This document shows positions 46,301 through 64,000 of a DNA stretch of 64,000 nucleotides, piece after piece; within the stretch, counting starts at the first letter, position 1, and every line of letters starts with the position of its first letter. Made by a program: the position numbers and the translations under genes. Source of the stretch: Urechis unicinctus. Its lineage: Eukaryota; Annelida; Polychaeta; Xenopneusta; Urechidae. The notes under the pieces are model-generated. The model was not told the origin of the DNA. It made no database searches and saw nothing but the letters and a program-made list of their open reading frames with translations. The stretch lies in contig CM067344.1 in the NCBI GenBank assembly GCA_034190875.2, positions 15,114,649-15,178,648 of the forward strand, written 5' to 3'.

Positions 46301-48811
46301 AGAGTGTTAAGAATTACTTATTAGATGGATTGTTGTTTATAAGTTACCAAGATGACATATTTGTTGCCAGAGTCATGGCAACATTTGTCGCCATTGGTTG
46401 CTTTTTAACTTGGAGGTTATCAGTGCCCTTGTCCTAATATTCAAGGTCACAACCATGAAAAAGTTTAAATCGGATACATTATGTTACACAGAAATGAGCT
46501 CCTTACACAGATCGTAAATACCTCCACACTTACGTTCATGTGTGACCATTATGGCGTCAATTGATTCATTTATGCTATTTATGTACGCGTGGTGTGTCGT
46601 GCAGAGAAAGTGGTCTCCGTGGAGACAGACGAAGAAGATGCTCCGGAGGAAGTTGACCATGAAGACATACAAACATTGATTGTAGAAGATCCAACAGCAG
46701 AAGTAATGTCTTAAGCAAATATCCTTTGAAGTGAAATTATATCGGCAATCCTGTATTGCATATCAATGTTAGATAGTCGTGATTATACTCAATATTCCCA
46801 ATCAGTAATAGTTGCACGGGTTTTCTATTGCAGGATATTGACTTAAATCACTGCAGAATTGGACGGATAGACAACTTGGAAGCCCTTACACATTTGAAGG
46901 TACAAAACAAGGGATGTTCTCATAAGAGTTCAATACTGAGTTTTTTCACTGATCAATGGTTGGTTGGCTAATATTTGCTTTCAGACCATTTGTTTGAGGC
47001 AAAACCTGATCAAGAAAATTGAAAATTTGGAAAACAATGTCAATCTAGAGGAGGTCGAGTTGTATGACAACCAGATCAGTGTGATTGAGAATCTGGGGAC
47101 ACTGGTGAATCTACAGTAAGTTATTGTGAATGTAAATAACATGCTGGTAGTGCTGGTAAAGCATTTGAATAACCATTTACCTCCCACATTTGTCATACAT
47201 TTGACTTGCTGGTGTTAAAGCTTGAAAAATATCCTTTGTTATTTTGTTATGATTTGTTATTTTTAATCTTTTATGCATTTGTGTGATTAGGCATTACCCG
47301 GTAATTAATTCAGTATTTGCTCTCTTGTTCTCAGGAGTTTGGATATCTCATTCAATCGCATTACGAAAATTGAAGGACTAGAAAACCTGACTAAACTGAA
47401 AAAGCTTTTTTTGATTCAAAATAAAATAACCAAAATAGAAAACATTGCAGACCTGACCCAGTTGACTCTCTTGGAGCTTGGGTCCAATAGGATAAGAGTA
47501 AGTCCTGGGGTTGTCTTTGAAATAACAAGAAACATATAAATGGTTTAATCTGATGTTTAAAAGAACTGCCTGAATGCTATCCCCTAAATTATGTTTCAGA
47601 AATTGGAATGCCTTGACTCCTTCACCAATCTCGAAAGTCTCTATGTGGGAAAAAACAAGATCTGTAAATTGGAAAATTTGGATTTTCTCACTAATCTTAC
47701 TGTCCTTAGTATTCAGGTATATAGCTTCACATTTTTCGGTTAGGACTTATTATTAATGCCTTCTTAAAGAAAAATTATTAAGAGAGATTAATTGCATTTT
47801 AGCCCTTTTTTCTGCTATTAGTTGCACTGTATATAAGTTCATTTCTATATATATTTGAGACTTATATGACCTTTGTTGACAAGCAATATAAATTGAATCT
47901 ACCACCCAACCAGCCTGAACTAGTGAATCACATGATGTAGTCCCAAAATCGTTTGACATGCACAGGAATCATGTGACTGATAAGGAATCATGTGACTTAG
48001 TTAAGGAATATGGTTCCTGGTTCTATCATCCACTTGCTAGTTGAAACTTGATATGTCTGGATTTGGTTGACAGAGCAACCGCCTGCTGCGCATTGAAAAC
48101 CTGGACAGCCTCGTCAACCTTGACCAACTCTACCTCAGTCACAATGGCATCGAGAAGATCGAAGGGCTGGAGAAACTCGTTAGACATTCTGTCTCGTTTT
48201 TATCAATCTAGATATATTTATGTTTGAGGTATTAAGGGTTGAATTTGCCTGATGAAAACACATTTTATAGCAGTTTTCCCTTGTGTTTCCAGATAAAACT
48301 GACAACCTTGGATTTGGCAAACAATCGCATTGAGCGAATAGAGAATGTTTCTCACTTGGTGAACTTGGAAGAATTCTGGGTATGGGAATATATCTTACTG
48401 GAAGCTGTAATTGAGTATTTATTTGTCAAGGTCACTGGATGTTGAGCATTAAGTGACCAATAAAGAGCTCGACTTGCCGACTTTAAAATTCAGAGTAATC
48501 ATTTGGGATCCTTCATATGTGTTACCATATATATATATAAGTGGCATTTACATAATCATAATTATGATCAGCTAAATCATGATAATGACCAGTTAAATCA
48601 TGATGGCTTTCAGTTTAACGACAATCAGTTGGCGATATGGGATGACATTGAGAAGCTGACTACGCTCAAGAAGCTACAAACTGTGTACTTGGAGCGCAAT
48701 CCAATATGGAAGAGCAGTGATTCTCCCACCAAGATCGATCCAAGTTACCGACGCAAGATTATGTTGACACTTCCCTGGCTCCAACAAATTGATGCTACGT
48801 ACTGTAGGTAA
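43355..48811 (+). CDS. PPP1R7: Protein phosphatase 1 regulatory subunit 7 (SDS22), nine exons
   Basis: Exons: 43355-43379, 46605-46702, 46834-46899, 46985-47115, 47335-47497, 47600-47716, 48074-48178, 48293-48379, 48614-48811. They join in phase to 329 residues (human 360). After an acidic N-terminus (ETDEEDAPEEVDHEDI) come about a dozen 22-residue SDS22-type leucine-rich repeats, for example LRQNLIKKIENLENNVNLEE, LDISFNRITKIEGLENLTKL, LELGSNRIRKLECLDSFTNL and LYLSHNGIEKIEGLEKL, then the LRR cap with YLERNPIW and YRRKIMLTLPWLQQIDAT. SDS22 binds the PP1 catalytic subunit in nucleus and cytoplasm and controls its maturation and mitotic activity. Intron 1 is 3.2 kb. Convergent with GMPS. Confidence 0.95.
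43380..46604 (+). other. PPP1R7 intron 1
   Basis: Long intron without recognised exons. It contains the tandem duplication at 44338-44700 and a dispersed motif (GACTGTTGGTCTGTTGGGCT) near 44750. Short open frames here have no recognisable products. Confidence 0.55.
44338..44700. repeat. Tandem duplication of about 190 bp
   Basis: Two diverged copies in a row, each with TTCTGGCACAAAA.., GAGCAATACCATGAAATTTG, AAACCTCAATAAC and TTAGAATCCTC followed by an AT-rich tail. The second copy starts near 44530. Confidence 0.75.
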
Positions 48812-50038
48812 ATCTCTGGTTCTTCAGGTGGGCTAGTAAACAAAATCACCCGTCGAGAGCTATATAGAGGGTCGAGTAGGTGGAACGTGTTTCTTTTTTT
48901 TTAAATACATGACCAGGCTCTCCCGACTAGATATAATTTTGTTCTCTTGTTAGGTTGTTTTCCTTCACGGATCTCTGACCCATTAGTTTATTCGAGAGGT
49001 AATTTTTGCAGCTTGATAGCAAAACCACATGAAGGATATATCTGTTGAAGTGTTATGCCATCAAACACAGCTTCATCTCACTGGGTGATGCAAAAAGACT
49101 TAACACGACCTTCCAATGAAATATTGGATCGTGATATCAAGGAATTGAGCTTTTTGTCAAATGAACAAGTGCCATGTAGGTTTTGAGTTCACATTTCTTT
49201 ACTGATCTGTCAATCATACCTAAGATATTTGTACAAACATGTTGCATTTGAAGCGCCAAGCTTATATATCTACTGGTTTTCCTCCTGGCCAGAGGCATCC
49301 TTTAATACTGTGATTTAGTGTTTTATTGGCATGTTACTAATTAGTGCTACCTGATATGCTCTGTACCAGGTGCTTGTATTCCTATTGCATTTTATGAGAT
49401 ATTAAAATTACATTGAGCAGAATGTCGAGATATCACCTCATTGTTGAGTGACGTATGAACCCCGAAATCATGATTATTTTGTACCCATCTACTAAGTGGT
49501 CCAAGTAAGAACCATTATTAGAAATATTTTGTGAAATTATACACATTGTGCTTATATCTATAAAATTGGCTTATATTTTCAACTGCATTAACACCAAAAG
49601 ACCATCAGTAACTAGCCATCTTTTCCAAGGTAGACTTGCAGCAGCAGCTCCATTACAATAACCGTACATGTATCTGAACATCGTTAACCTCTAGCTGTTG
49701 AAATAAAAGTATGGTTTGATTTCCTGCTGTCCATTATTCAACCAGATCTGAGACAAATTATTTTATTTCAAAACTTGAGTCATAAGATCACAAGGCAAAC
49801 ATCTACATTTCATCACCAACAGTCGACGTAAAGAGACGGAGTCTTGGTCCGCCATGACTGGGTAAAGTGTGTTCAGAACGAGAACCTAATGGGGCTTGCT
49901 GAGAACAAAGCATCACCACAACAACAAAAACTCACTCTGAACCAATGTTTGGTACGTGTCACTCCTTCCCAGGAATCGATAGCAGCGATTTCGCCCTCAA
50001 TTAAAAAGTGTTTCCCTAAAAAAAGCTTTTCATGGCTA
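48812..50038. other. Convergent 3' ends of PPP1R7 and GMPS
   Basis: 3' UTR DNA. AATAAA at 49702-49707 (plus) fits the PPP1R7 transcript and TTTATT at 49762-49767 (AATAAA, minus) fits GMPS, so the two transcripts would meet or overlap near 49.7 kb. No coding segment seen. Confidence 0.5.
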
Positions 50039-56994
<6,956 letters not shown>

Positions 56995-57565
56995 TTTAGA
57001 AATTGCACCTTAAACCAATAATAACCAACTTGAGAAAATTTTACAAGGTACTGATCCATTCAATAAGATTTTTGGAGTTCAATTTTTTCTAGATGAGTTT
57101 GAGGTCAGAATCATCCACGTCACACACATATATTACCAGGTTTCATCGGACTGGACCATCTAAACTATAGCAATAAATCTCATCTGTAATCAGAGCTGGT
57201 TGTTTTGACTGCCCAAAGACACCAAGGACTGCTGATAATATGACCATTTGGGTCACCGTGTTCGAGTCGGGATGGTGATGAGAGATGATTATTCGTGGGT
57301 CGCCGACGTGATTGTAGGTAGCTGAGGGTTGATGTCCTGCTAAATAATACCCGAGACTTTATATGAATTTCTATTTTCTTTATTCGTCTCTGCTGACTGG
57401 CACGTTCGGGTTCTGATTCTGGAATCTTGTTGCGGGATGAATATGTCTCTCTTGGAATACTGTCTTGTTTGTGTGTCTGATGCTGTCGTATTTATAGTGA
57501 AAGATGGGAGTAGCTTGATGTGGTGAGCTGTGATTGGTTGATTGGGGCTTGGGGTCATTCGGAGC

Positions 57566-57690
57566 TTTTAATTGGAGATGAAACAGGGCAAGTTAATTGT
57601 TAAGGGAATTGACGGGATTCAAATGTTTTCATCAAAGGGTTGGATTTGGTAAAGGACTATATAATTTGGAACTGACCCGTTCGGAACTTA
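57566..57690. repeat. Diverged third copy of the 16.6-kb repeat
   Basis: CTTTTAATTGGAGATGAAAC, GTTAATTGTTAAGGGAATTG, ACGGGATT, CATCAAAGGGTT and GGAACTGACCCGTTCGGAAC follow the order of the copies at 16576 and 16832. Confidence 0.65.
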
Positions 57691-59268
57691 AAGGGATTTT
57701 AAAGGTTTATGTAAATTGGACAACAATTAATCTGGTACGAGTGAAAAGGGGGGAATTTCATTTGCTTGAATTGGTTTAGTGTTCCGAGTGGCCGAAAGGT
57801 TGTAAATCTAACTTAAACTTTTTCGGGGGGTGGGGGGGGGTAGTAGTCTAGAGGTGGTGTGTGTATGTGTTCGTAAGTGTATGTGTGTATGTATGCGTTT
57901 GTTGGGGGGGTGAAAGTAACACACTAATGGACTGTCATGGGTTTCTGTTTTATTGTGGCAAGTAGGTCAAATATGGAGGGTTTTAAGGTAGTTTAACATT
58001 GTATACTAAAGCCCCTGATGCCATTCTTTCCTGTACAAATATCAGCCATTGCCACTCAGGTACTTACACTACTACACATGATTGCAAGAATTAGCTTCCC
58101 CTGTCTATATGATTCACTGGACCAAATAGACAGCAATGCAATTTCTACAGACACTTCATAGTTGCAACAGTTACTTAACTGGGTTAAACTCATTCAACAA
58201 AGACATTTAACGCACATGCATCATTTACATCTTTACCTTCTATCAAGTGATACTGCTGCCAACATTCAACAACAGTATCGGGAGTTGACATCAGATTATG
58301 ATGACATTTAATATATTGCACCAAATGTTCATACTAAATTGTGCAAGATTTGAGAGAACATCAACCGATTGTTCACCATCTTGTGAATGAATGATTTGTT
58401 TAAGTTTCAGATTATTGACACAAAAGGGATAGTTAAGCTGTCAAAACCAGTTCCAAAACACCAATCACATAGAATACTGTAAACAAATATAATACGCTCA
58501 TCAAAACACAGCAAATAATAACACAATACGTCTCATGGAAAGGGATGTCAGTCAACAACTAAACGAAATTCCCTCCCTGTCACCAAATATCATCTAGTAC
58601 TCAGCAGCTCAACTGCTCAGTGACATCTCGTGATCAGGATCATAACCTGTTAAATTGAAGTTTATTGCCAATATTGGTGTTCAATTCTTAGGGAATAACC
58701 TCAAGAAATGGAACGTTACAATAAAAATAGACACCTATTAATGACAGATCCAATCTTTCAGTTTTTTCCCATTCTGTCACCTCGTCCAATAATTTTTCTG
58801 CCAAGACTTCTGAAGTCAAAACTCAATTTTTCGACAAGAACAGAAAGCGTGACCGGTACGAAAATCACATAATATTGACCAAATGTGGGCAAGGTGAGAC
58901 TTACGGATACCAGGTCGCGTTCCATCAAATAACCTTCGCTGATAATAATATCAACCCACAAAACAGTACAGTTCATAGAAAATTGACTAGACATGAAAGA
59001 CATGATGCATATCGATATCACAGAATGACAATGATTAAAGGAAAGCAAGAGATCTAGAATAACACAACATTATGTATGATGCCCCCGAATGATGGGTTAA
59101 CTTCTACAAATTACAGTGTTACCCTCTCTTTGAGGTTTCTAGTATTTTATAGCAATATTCACTCAATAATTCCAAAATATTCTGTATAATAGAAAAGATA
59201 TTTTGAATTGTTTGGAAGCTGGGTAATTGATCGAATTTCATTGGAATAATGGAATAAATATCGTACAT

Positions 59269-59328
59269 TAGCCCCGTTCGGACGCTAGTATACATATATA
59301 TATATCAATAAAACGTCGTACACGGCTA
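59269..59328. mobile_element. Short hairpin element, copy 4
   Basis: 60 bp. The right arm CGTCGTACACGGCTA differs by one base from the other copies; the left arm TAGCCCCGTTCGGACG is diverged as in copy 3. AT-rich loop. Confidence 0.6.
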
Positions 59329-59619
59329 GGGCAAAAGGTCATTAAGGGTTCATTTTAAGATGGCAATCATCAACCTCAGATGGGTCTATGAGCTATTTTG
59401 ATGCAGATGGCTTGCTTTATAAGTTGATAATGAAATTACGTGCAATCAAAAGATAATATTCATTGGTACGAGATGTTTATTTCTCAAATAACTTGGTTTA
59501 GAGGTCACGAGGGGGCTGATTTTTTTAATTGCAAGGAATGTGACCTGGGTGTTTTTAATTTGAACCATGATTGAGCTTCACTGAAAACCATGATAAGGCT
59601 ACAAGTAAAGAAAAAATTA

Positions 59620-60023
59620 GGCTTGGTCTGATAAAGCGCTCTTTCAAGAACATTCAACCAAAACCGTTTGTACAACTGAACTATACAAGTCTTTAGTGAG
59701 GTGGTTGAGTATTACTCTTCAATCACCAACCCTGTTCACAAGAAAGACGGTGACAAGATTGAGCGAGTGCCGATAAGGGCCACCCGACAGGAACAGTGCC
59801 TAGAACACATACCATACTCAGACAGGCTGCACGAGACAAAACTACAGTCACTCAACCACAGGCGCAAAAGGGCAGACCTAATTCAAGCGTACAGGATCAT
59901 CCACCAGATCGACGACCTCCCAGATGAAACGTTCTTCCAAATAGCCCCATATCAAAATACACACAACAACGGCCACAAACTCTCCCAACAGCATAGTTTG
60001 GTTTGCAATAGGCCATCAAAATA
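59620..60023 (+). pseudogene. LINE (jockey/CR1-like) reverse-transcriptase 3' fragment
   Basis: Translated fragments LYKSLVR and VEYYSSITNPVHKKDGDKIE lead into a 107-codon frame with RATRQEQCLEHIPYSDRL, HRRKRADLIQAYRIIHQI and a C-terminal NTHNNGHKLSQQ. This is the typical end of a LINE ORF2, after the catalytic RT domain. The catalytic part is absent, so it is a 5'-truncated relic, which is usual for LINE copies. Confidence 0.8.
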
Positions 60024-60164
60024 AAGGGTCCATGAGTAATTTGGGGATGGTAGCTTGCTTTACATAAAAACGTGCCACTAAAATTTTCAATCTTTCAACT
60101 AAAGTTGTACATTTGATTAATTGAAGGAAATTGGTTTGTTTATGTTTAATAAAATCTACGGTGT

Positions 60165-60525
60165 GTCGCGGGACCACGAAAACCCGTACCCGTCGTACAA
60201 GGTGAAAATGGCAAAAAAGCATACCCCGTCGTACAAGGTATTATGCATTTGTATTGTCAACGATCGATAGGAAATATGTATATTCAACCCGTTATACAGG
60301 TTGGAAGAGAAAGACATACCTCATCGTACAATACTAGTCTGCGTCCCAGACTCTAGGGGTTCCGCTACGCTTCTCGCCGTGAAGGCGAGACTATTGAATA
60401 TCAGTAACATGTAAACAGCGCCCGCAGCCATCAGGCTGGGGGACCTTGACTAGTACAATACGAAGCCCCAAAAAAACCCGTCGTACAGATTGAAGCTGAA
60501 AAACATACCCCGTCGTAAGGCACAT
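60165..60525. repeat. Dispersed CCCGTCGTACAAGGT-type repeats
   Basis: ACCCGTCGTACAAGGT-like segments occur at about 60190, 60226, 60283, 60324, 60476 and 60510, each next to GAAAA.CATACC. The middle (60393-60440) matches the 22.34-kb repeat. It looks like a decayed array. Confidence 0.6.
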
Positions 60526-60559
60526 ATATACTAGCTCTATACACTCAAGTGCACCACCC

Positions 60560-63500
60560 CCCAGGAGCTAAGTAAGAACCAAGGTGTTATATTAAGGCGT
60601 TATCGCCAGCTTATCAGTGTATGTTTCAAAGTGAAGCCTTTATATTACTAATAAAAGTGTATAAAAAAAATTGACGCATTACAAGATGAAACAAAAATAT
60701 GCGTAGTGATTTGTCTTATAACTATATTTCCTCCTATATAGCTATACTCTTGTTATACTTATATTTCTTGGTTATTCGTATTTCTGCGCGCTCCTTCGTA
60801 TATAGGAATATTGTAGCTGCTTGTAGTTGCTTGAGTGGGGACACTAGCCAGAGAAAACACACGAGTCCAGGAGTTGAGTTGTTGAAGTTTATTCGAGTTG
60901 GTTTATTAGCTTTCTCTGGAATCTCGGGTCAGAATCTTGTTCAGATACTTAGTCTCTTCGCTAGGTATTTCTCCCTGTACTTCGGTGAGGCCAGCTATTT
61001 TATCGGGGTTCCGGGTTTGGATTACGCTCGGAACCACACCCACAGCTGGCCTCCCATTGGTCCAGGTATAGCCGGTCCCCCTTCACAAAGGTCAACCCCA
61101 ACTGCTCACATGGGGCGTAGGCTCGAAGGGTCATTGGCCAATGGGAAAAGGTACCAGCCAGGTCTATTATCAGGGTCACACCCCCGTCATAAGGGCGGAA
61201 GTATCCCCGGGCTAGTGAAACATGTCATGCTGACAATGGAAAAGAGGGGGAGCGTTTCAAAAGTCAAAAGAGCTAGATTAATATCACAACATCCTCCCCA
61301 ACCATAGTTAAATTGAACTTCCACTGTTCAATCAATTTTGATTTACCTTTGCATTTCGAAAATAGACTAAGTTAAAGGAAATTTGGAATATGAGTTAAAG
61401 TGTAAAGGGACAGCACGACATTAGCCCAATATTATTTGATTTTTGAATTTTGAATGATTCCAGAGTAGCTTGGACATGATGATGAGATTATAATAATTTT
61501 CCGAAAGTGTTTCTCTAAATTTGTAAGCTATATATATATGAATTGTGTAATAGTTATACAATATGGTTATTAATGGTTTACATACTGAAATTTAACTTTT
61601 AACATTTATCACATTCCACAGTATTACTCCGCACTAAAACCCAGTGGGAAAAAAGCGATGAGCCTATACTAGACAATGGTGGAATGGTGAAAATACATTA
61701 TTTAGCTGATTGAAATTAGGAAGAATTTAACTAATGTTACAGAAATTATTCTATACAATAACACTGGTCCAATGCCAGGAAAATGATTAAAGTTGATGAG
61801 TGTGGCTGTTTCGTGGAGATGAGATCTCTGAAGGGCTGCCGTATTGGGTTCGCCAGGTGTCGCTTGAGGTGAGGGGAGATATGCGTTATGACGCTTGGTT
61901 GAGCCGTTGGACGTCTTCTGTATCCATGGTCAGGAAGACGTATGCTTTGGCTTGCAAGGCGGTGGCACGTCGGGTGAAGGCGCTATCTCCCTCTTGTATG
62001 GCGTAAATATACCTGGGAACAAATGAACTTACGGCAGCGATCGGTGTGCCTTGATAATGTGTAACATCAATTATACAAAAAGGAGAAGGATAATGAAAGC
62101 TCGGTGTGGTTAATGTGCGTGAGCAACTAGTGTGTAATATCATGACATCAATGTGTTCAGTGGAGATAAATTTAAAAATGATTTAATATTATTTTGCGTA
62201 TGGAGATTGAATGCGTGGCAAAAATTCGATAAGTGGTTCGGGATGGAGAGTGTTGTCTGCGGGGCGTGGTGGCGAATCTGAGCGACGTGGGGGTTGGCGA
62301 GATTTTGGCGTGGATAATTCCGAATTTACGTACGGAGCGTTGTGTGGGTTGTGGTACTAGACCTGTATTAGTGAAAATTACGCGTCGATGGTCGATATCT
62401 GTGCATTTAACGATTAATTACGCGATTTACTTTACGAGCTTTTACCTTTTAAATGTCGTCTCGCGGTCATATTAAAGAGTCCTCTGGACAGTTTCCCTAC
62501 GGATCCCAGTAGAGCCCTCATGGGCCTGGCTCGGTCGTTGGTGGGAAGGGGGCGTCCAGAAGAGCATTTATGGTGTGCTTCTCGGAGTGGTAGATGTTGA
62601 GAATAATTGCACCTAAAATAATTTATAAACACATATCGCATACGATTACTGTATAACATGTAAGTACGGAAGAACAACGGTGTGACACTTTAATTGTATT
62701 TGTTGTACGTGCCGGAGGAAATAAATATAAACATCTCACATATGCGTTGAGAATTAAATGATACAAAATACTTCTCCGTTAACTGTTTTGATGAATATGC
62801 ACGTCTTCTCTTAAGCTGCAGATTCCTTCATGAAATGATACCCCGCATATACTTGAATGATATAAGATTGCGTTATGGGTAATGTGTATCACGAAGGTTC
62901 ACTAATTTTACGCGTGTCCACATGATATGAAGGACGGTGCGATAATAGTGTAGTCGACGTCACTTATAGAAAGATTTTGTCTTATAATCTGCAAGCTTAG
63001 AGGTAAAAAATTGTTGAACATAATTGATAATATTATAGTGTCTAATTTGCGCTGTTTGGAAGAAGACAATGTAAAAGGCTTCTAATAACTTAACCCGTAT
63101 ACTTGCAAGTTAATTTCGTGCGATAGCGTAGGATCGAGACAAGCGTCCGTTGAGATAAGTACCCTTGTAGCGGTGATGTGTTTAATTACTAGGCCCGCAT
63201 TGATATTGAGGTAGCTTTGATGTAATTGCATAGAGCCTGTGATTGTTGATAAGTGGACCATCTGATCAATGAGCTTACATATGAATGGATGTCGGATGGT
63301 AATTTAAGCGGCTTAGTAAACTTCGATAGCCCAGTGTTGTATACAGGGCCGTAATTAGATGTCTAGAGACGATCTTTAATTGGAGTGGTTGAACTAGAGT
63401 CCAAATAAGCCGCTTTAGCGTATGTAGACTTAATTGGCAAAGGACTGTTATCGCTAACATTAGAATTTGAATCCAATTTATCCGTTTTAAAGCGTGTATA

Positions 63501-64000
63501 GGTTTAATTGGCGAGGGATTGTTATCCTTACATTTAAGTTGTCTGTGTCAGTGTCTTGAATGCAATTAAAATTTTCAACGGTTCGTCGCAGACGGTTTGA
63601 AATGCGGGTGAGACAAACAAAGTGTCAATAGCATGGGTTAATGGCAGGTAAATGTTGTCTTATTGGAATAATAGACGATATATATATGGTGTGTGAAATA
63701 ATGGTACAAAAAGGAACATACTTACAATACGAATGTAGACGTCCTGTTTTGGGGTAAATAGTACATAGGTATAACAAATAATATCATGACATAAATGGGA
63801 ATAATTTCTGAAAAGAAAAAACACTCTGAATATGAATAGTTAAACATAAATTGGAAGATGAATAATCTGAAAATGAATAAATGATGATAGTTAAATATTA
63901 ATCGGCAGAAGGTGCATATATTGGTAATTAGTGTCACAAATCGGTAAATGTTGTCATAAATTGGTAATGTTGTCATAAATCGGTAATGTGCATTTTTCGC
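60560..64000. other. Repeat-rich 3' part of window, no supported gene
   Basis: The longest frame (60699-61307, 202 codons) shows no recognisable domain and lies in DNA with LTR-like character (61000-61300 is GC-richer). GC-rich patches at 61800-62010 and 62230-62540 hold short frames with no recognised product. A 75-bp diverged tandem pair (TTTAATTGG.., GGATTGTTATC..) lies at 63380-63530, and TTGGTAATGTTGTCATAAAT repeats at 63920-63990. Confidence 0.5.

Larger units (their letters stand above)
56995..59620. other. GMPS upstream region, repeat-rich, no gene seen
   Basis: It holds the GMPS promoter side, a diverged third copy of the 16.6-kb repeat (57566-57690), G-rich tracts near 57825 and 57905 and hairpin copy 4. 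Short frames (for example 58758-59048) have no recognised product. Confidence 0.5.

Noticed and set aside
60699..61307. 202-codon frame as a gene
   Set aside because: No domain, no splice support, in repeat-like DNA; kept only as a remark.
61800..62540. GC-richer patches as host genes
   Set aside because: Short frames without known motifs or plausible splice partners.

Overview
This window is nuclear DNA from an animal, most likely a marine invertebrate. It has AT-rich introns with GT-AG splice sites, many minisatellites, and clear orthologues of single-copy animal genes (C1orf50, ADAM17-like, sialin-like SLC17, PPP1R7/SDS22, GMPS). I cannot place the phylum from sequence alone.

Layout. (1) 1 to about 13.4-13.6 kb is a large Polinton/Maverick DNA transposon whose left end lies outside the window. 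It carries a protein-primed family B DNA polymerase, a zinc-ribbon protein, a retroviral-like integrase, several small membrane proteins, a packaging ATPase, a double jelly-roll major capsid protein, a coiled-coil/membrane protein, a 438-residue anchored protein, a beta-rich candidate minor capsid protein, a fibre-like protein, a small membrane protein and a YqaJ/lambda-exonuclease-like nuclease. Many of these genes are broken: an internal deletion and a frameshift in PolB, two stops in the integrase, a stop and a frameshift in the capsid gene, and frameshifts in the coiled-coil, fibre and nuclease genes. The copy is therefore decaying and cannot be autonomous. I saw no adenain-like protease. 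(2) 13.6-17.4 kb: C1orf50 homologue, minus strand, five exons. (3) 17.8-18.6 kb: relic of an L2/CR1-like LINE. (4) 18.9-20.3 kb: F-box protein, plus strand. (5) 21.1-31.8 kb: ADAM17-like gene, minus strand, about 22 exons; the zinc-binding motif reads HGMGH instead of HExxH. (6) 33.0-38.5 kb: sialin-like transporter, plus, 11 exons. (7) 40.5-41.7 kb: four-exon gene of unknown function, minus. (8) 43.4-48.8 kb: PPP1R7, plus, nine exons. (9) 50.0-57.0 kb: GMP synthase, minus, 16 exons. (10) 57-64 kb: repeat-rich DNA with a LINE 3' fragment and no convincing host gene.

The host genes alternate in strand, giving head-to-head pairs (C1orf50/F-box, ADAM17/SLC17, orphan/PPP1R7) and tail-to-tail pairs (F-box/ADAM17, SLC17/orphan, PPP1R7/GMPS). 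Small palindromic elements are scattered through the region: a hairpin family of about 57 bp (four copies), a hAT-like 86-bp MITE in a GMPS intron, and a candidate inverted-repeat element of about 650 bp lodged between TA arrays. No function links the host genes. The Polinton genes together would encode replication, integration and virion-like particle formation if intact.
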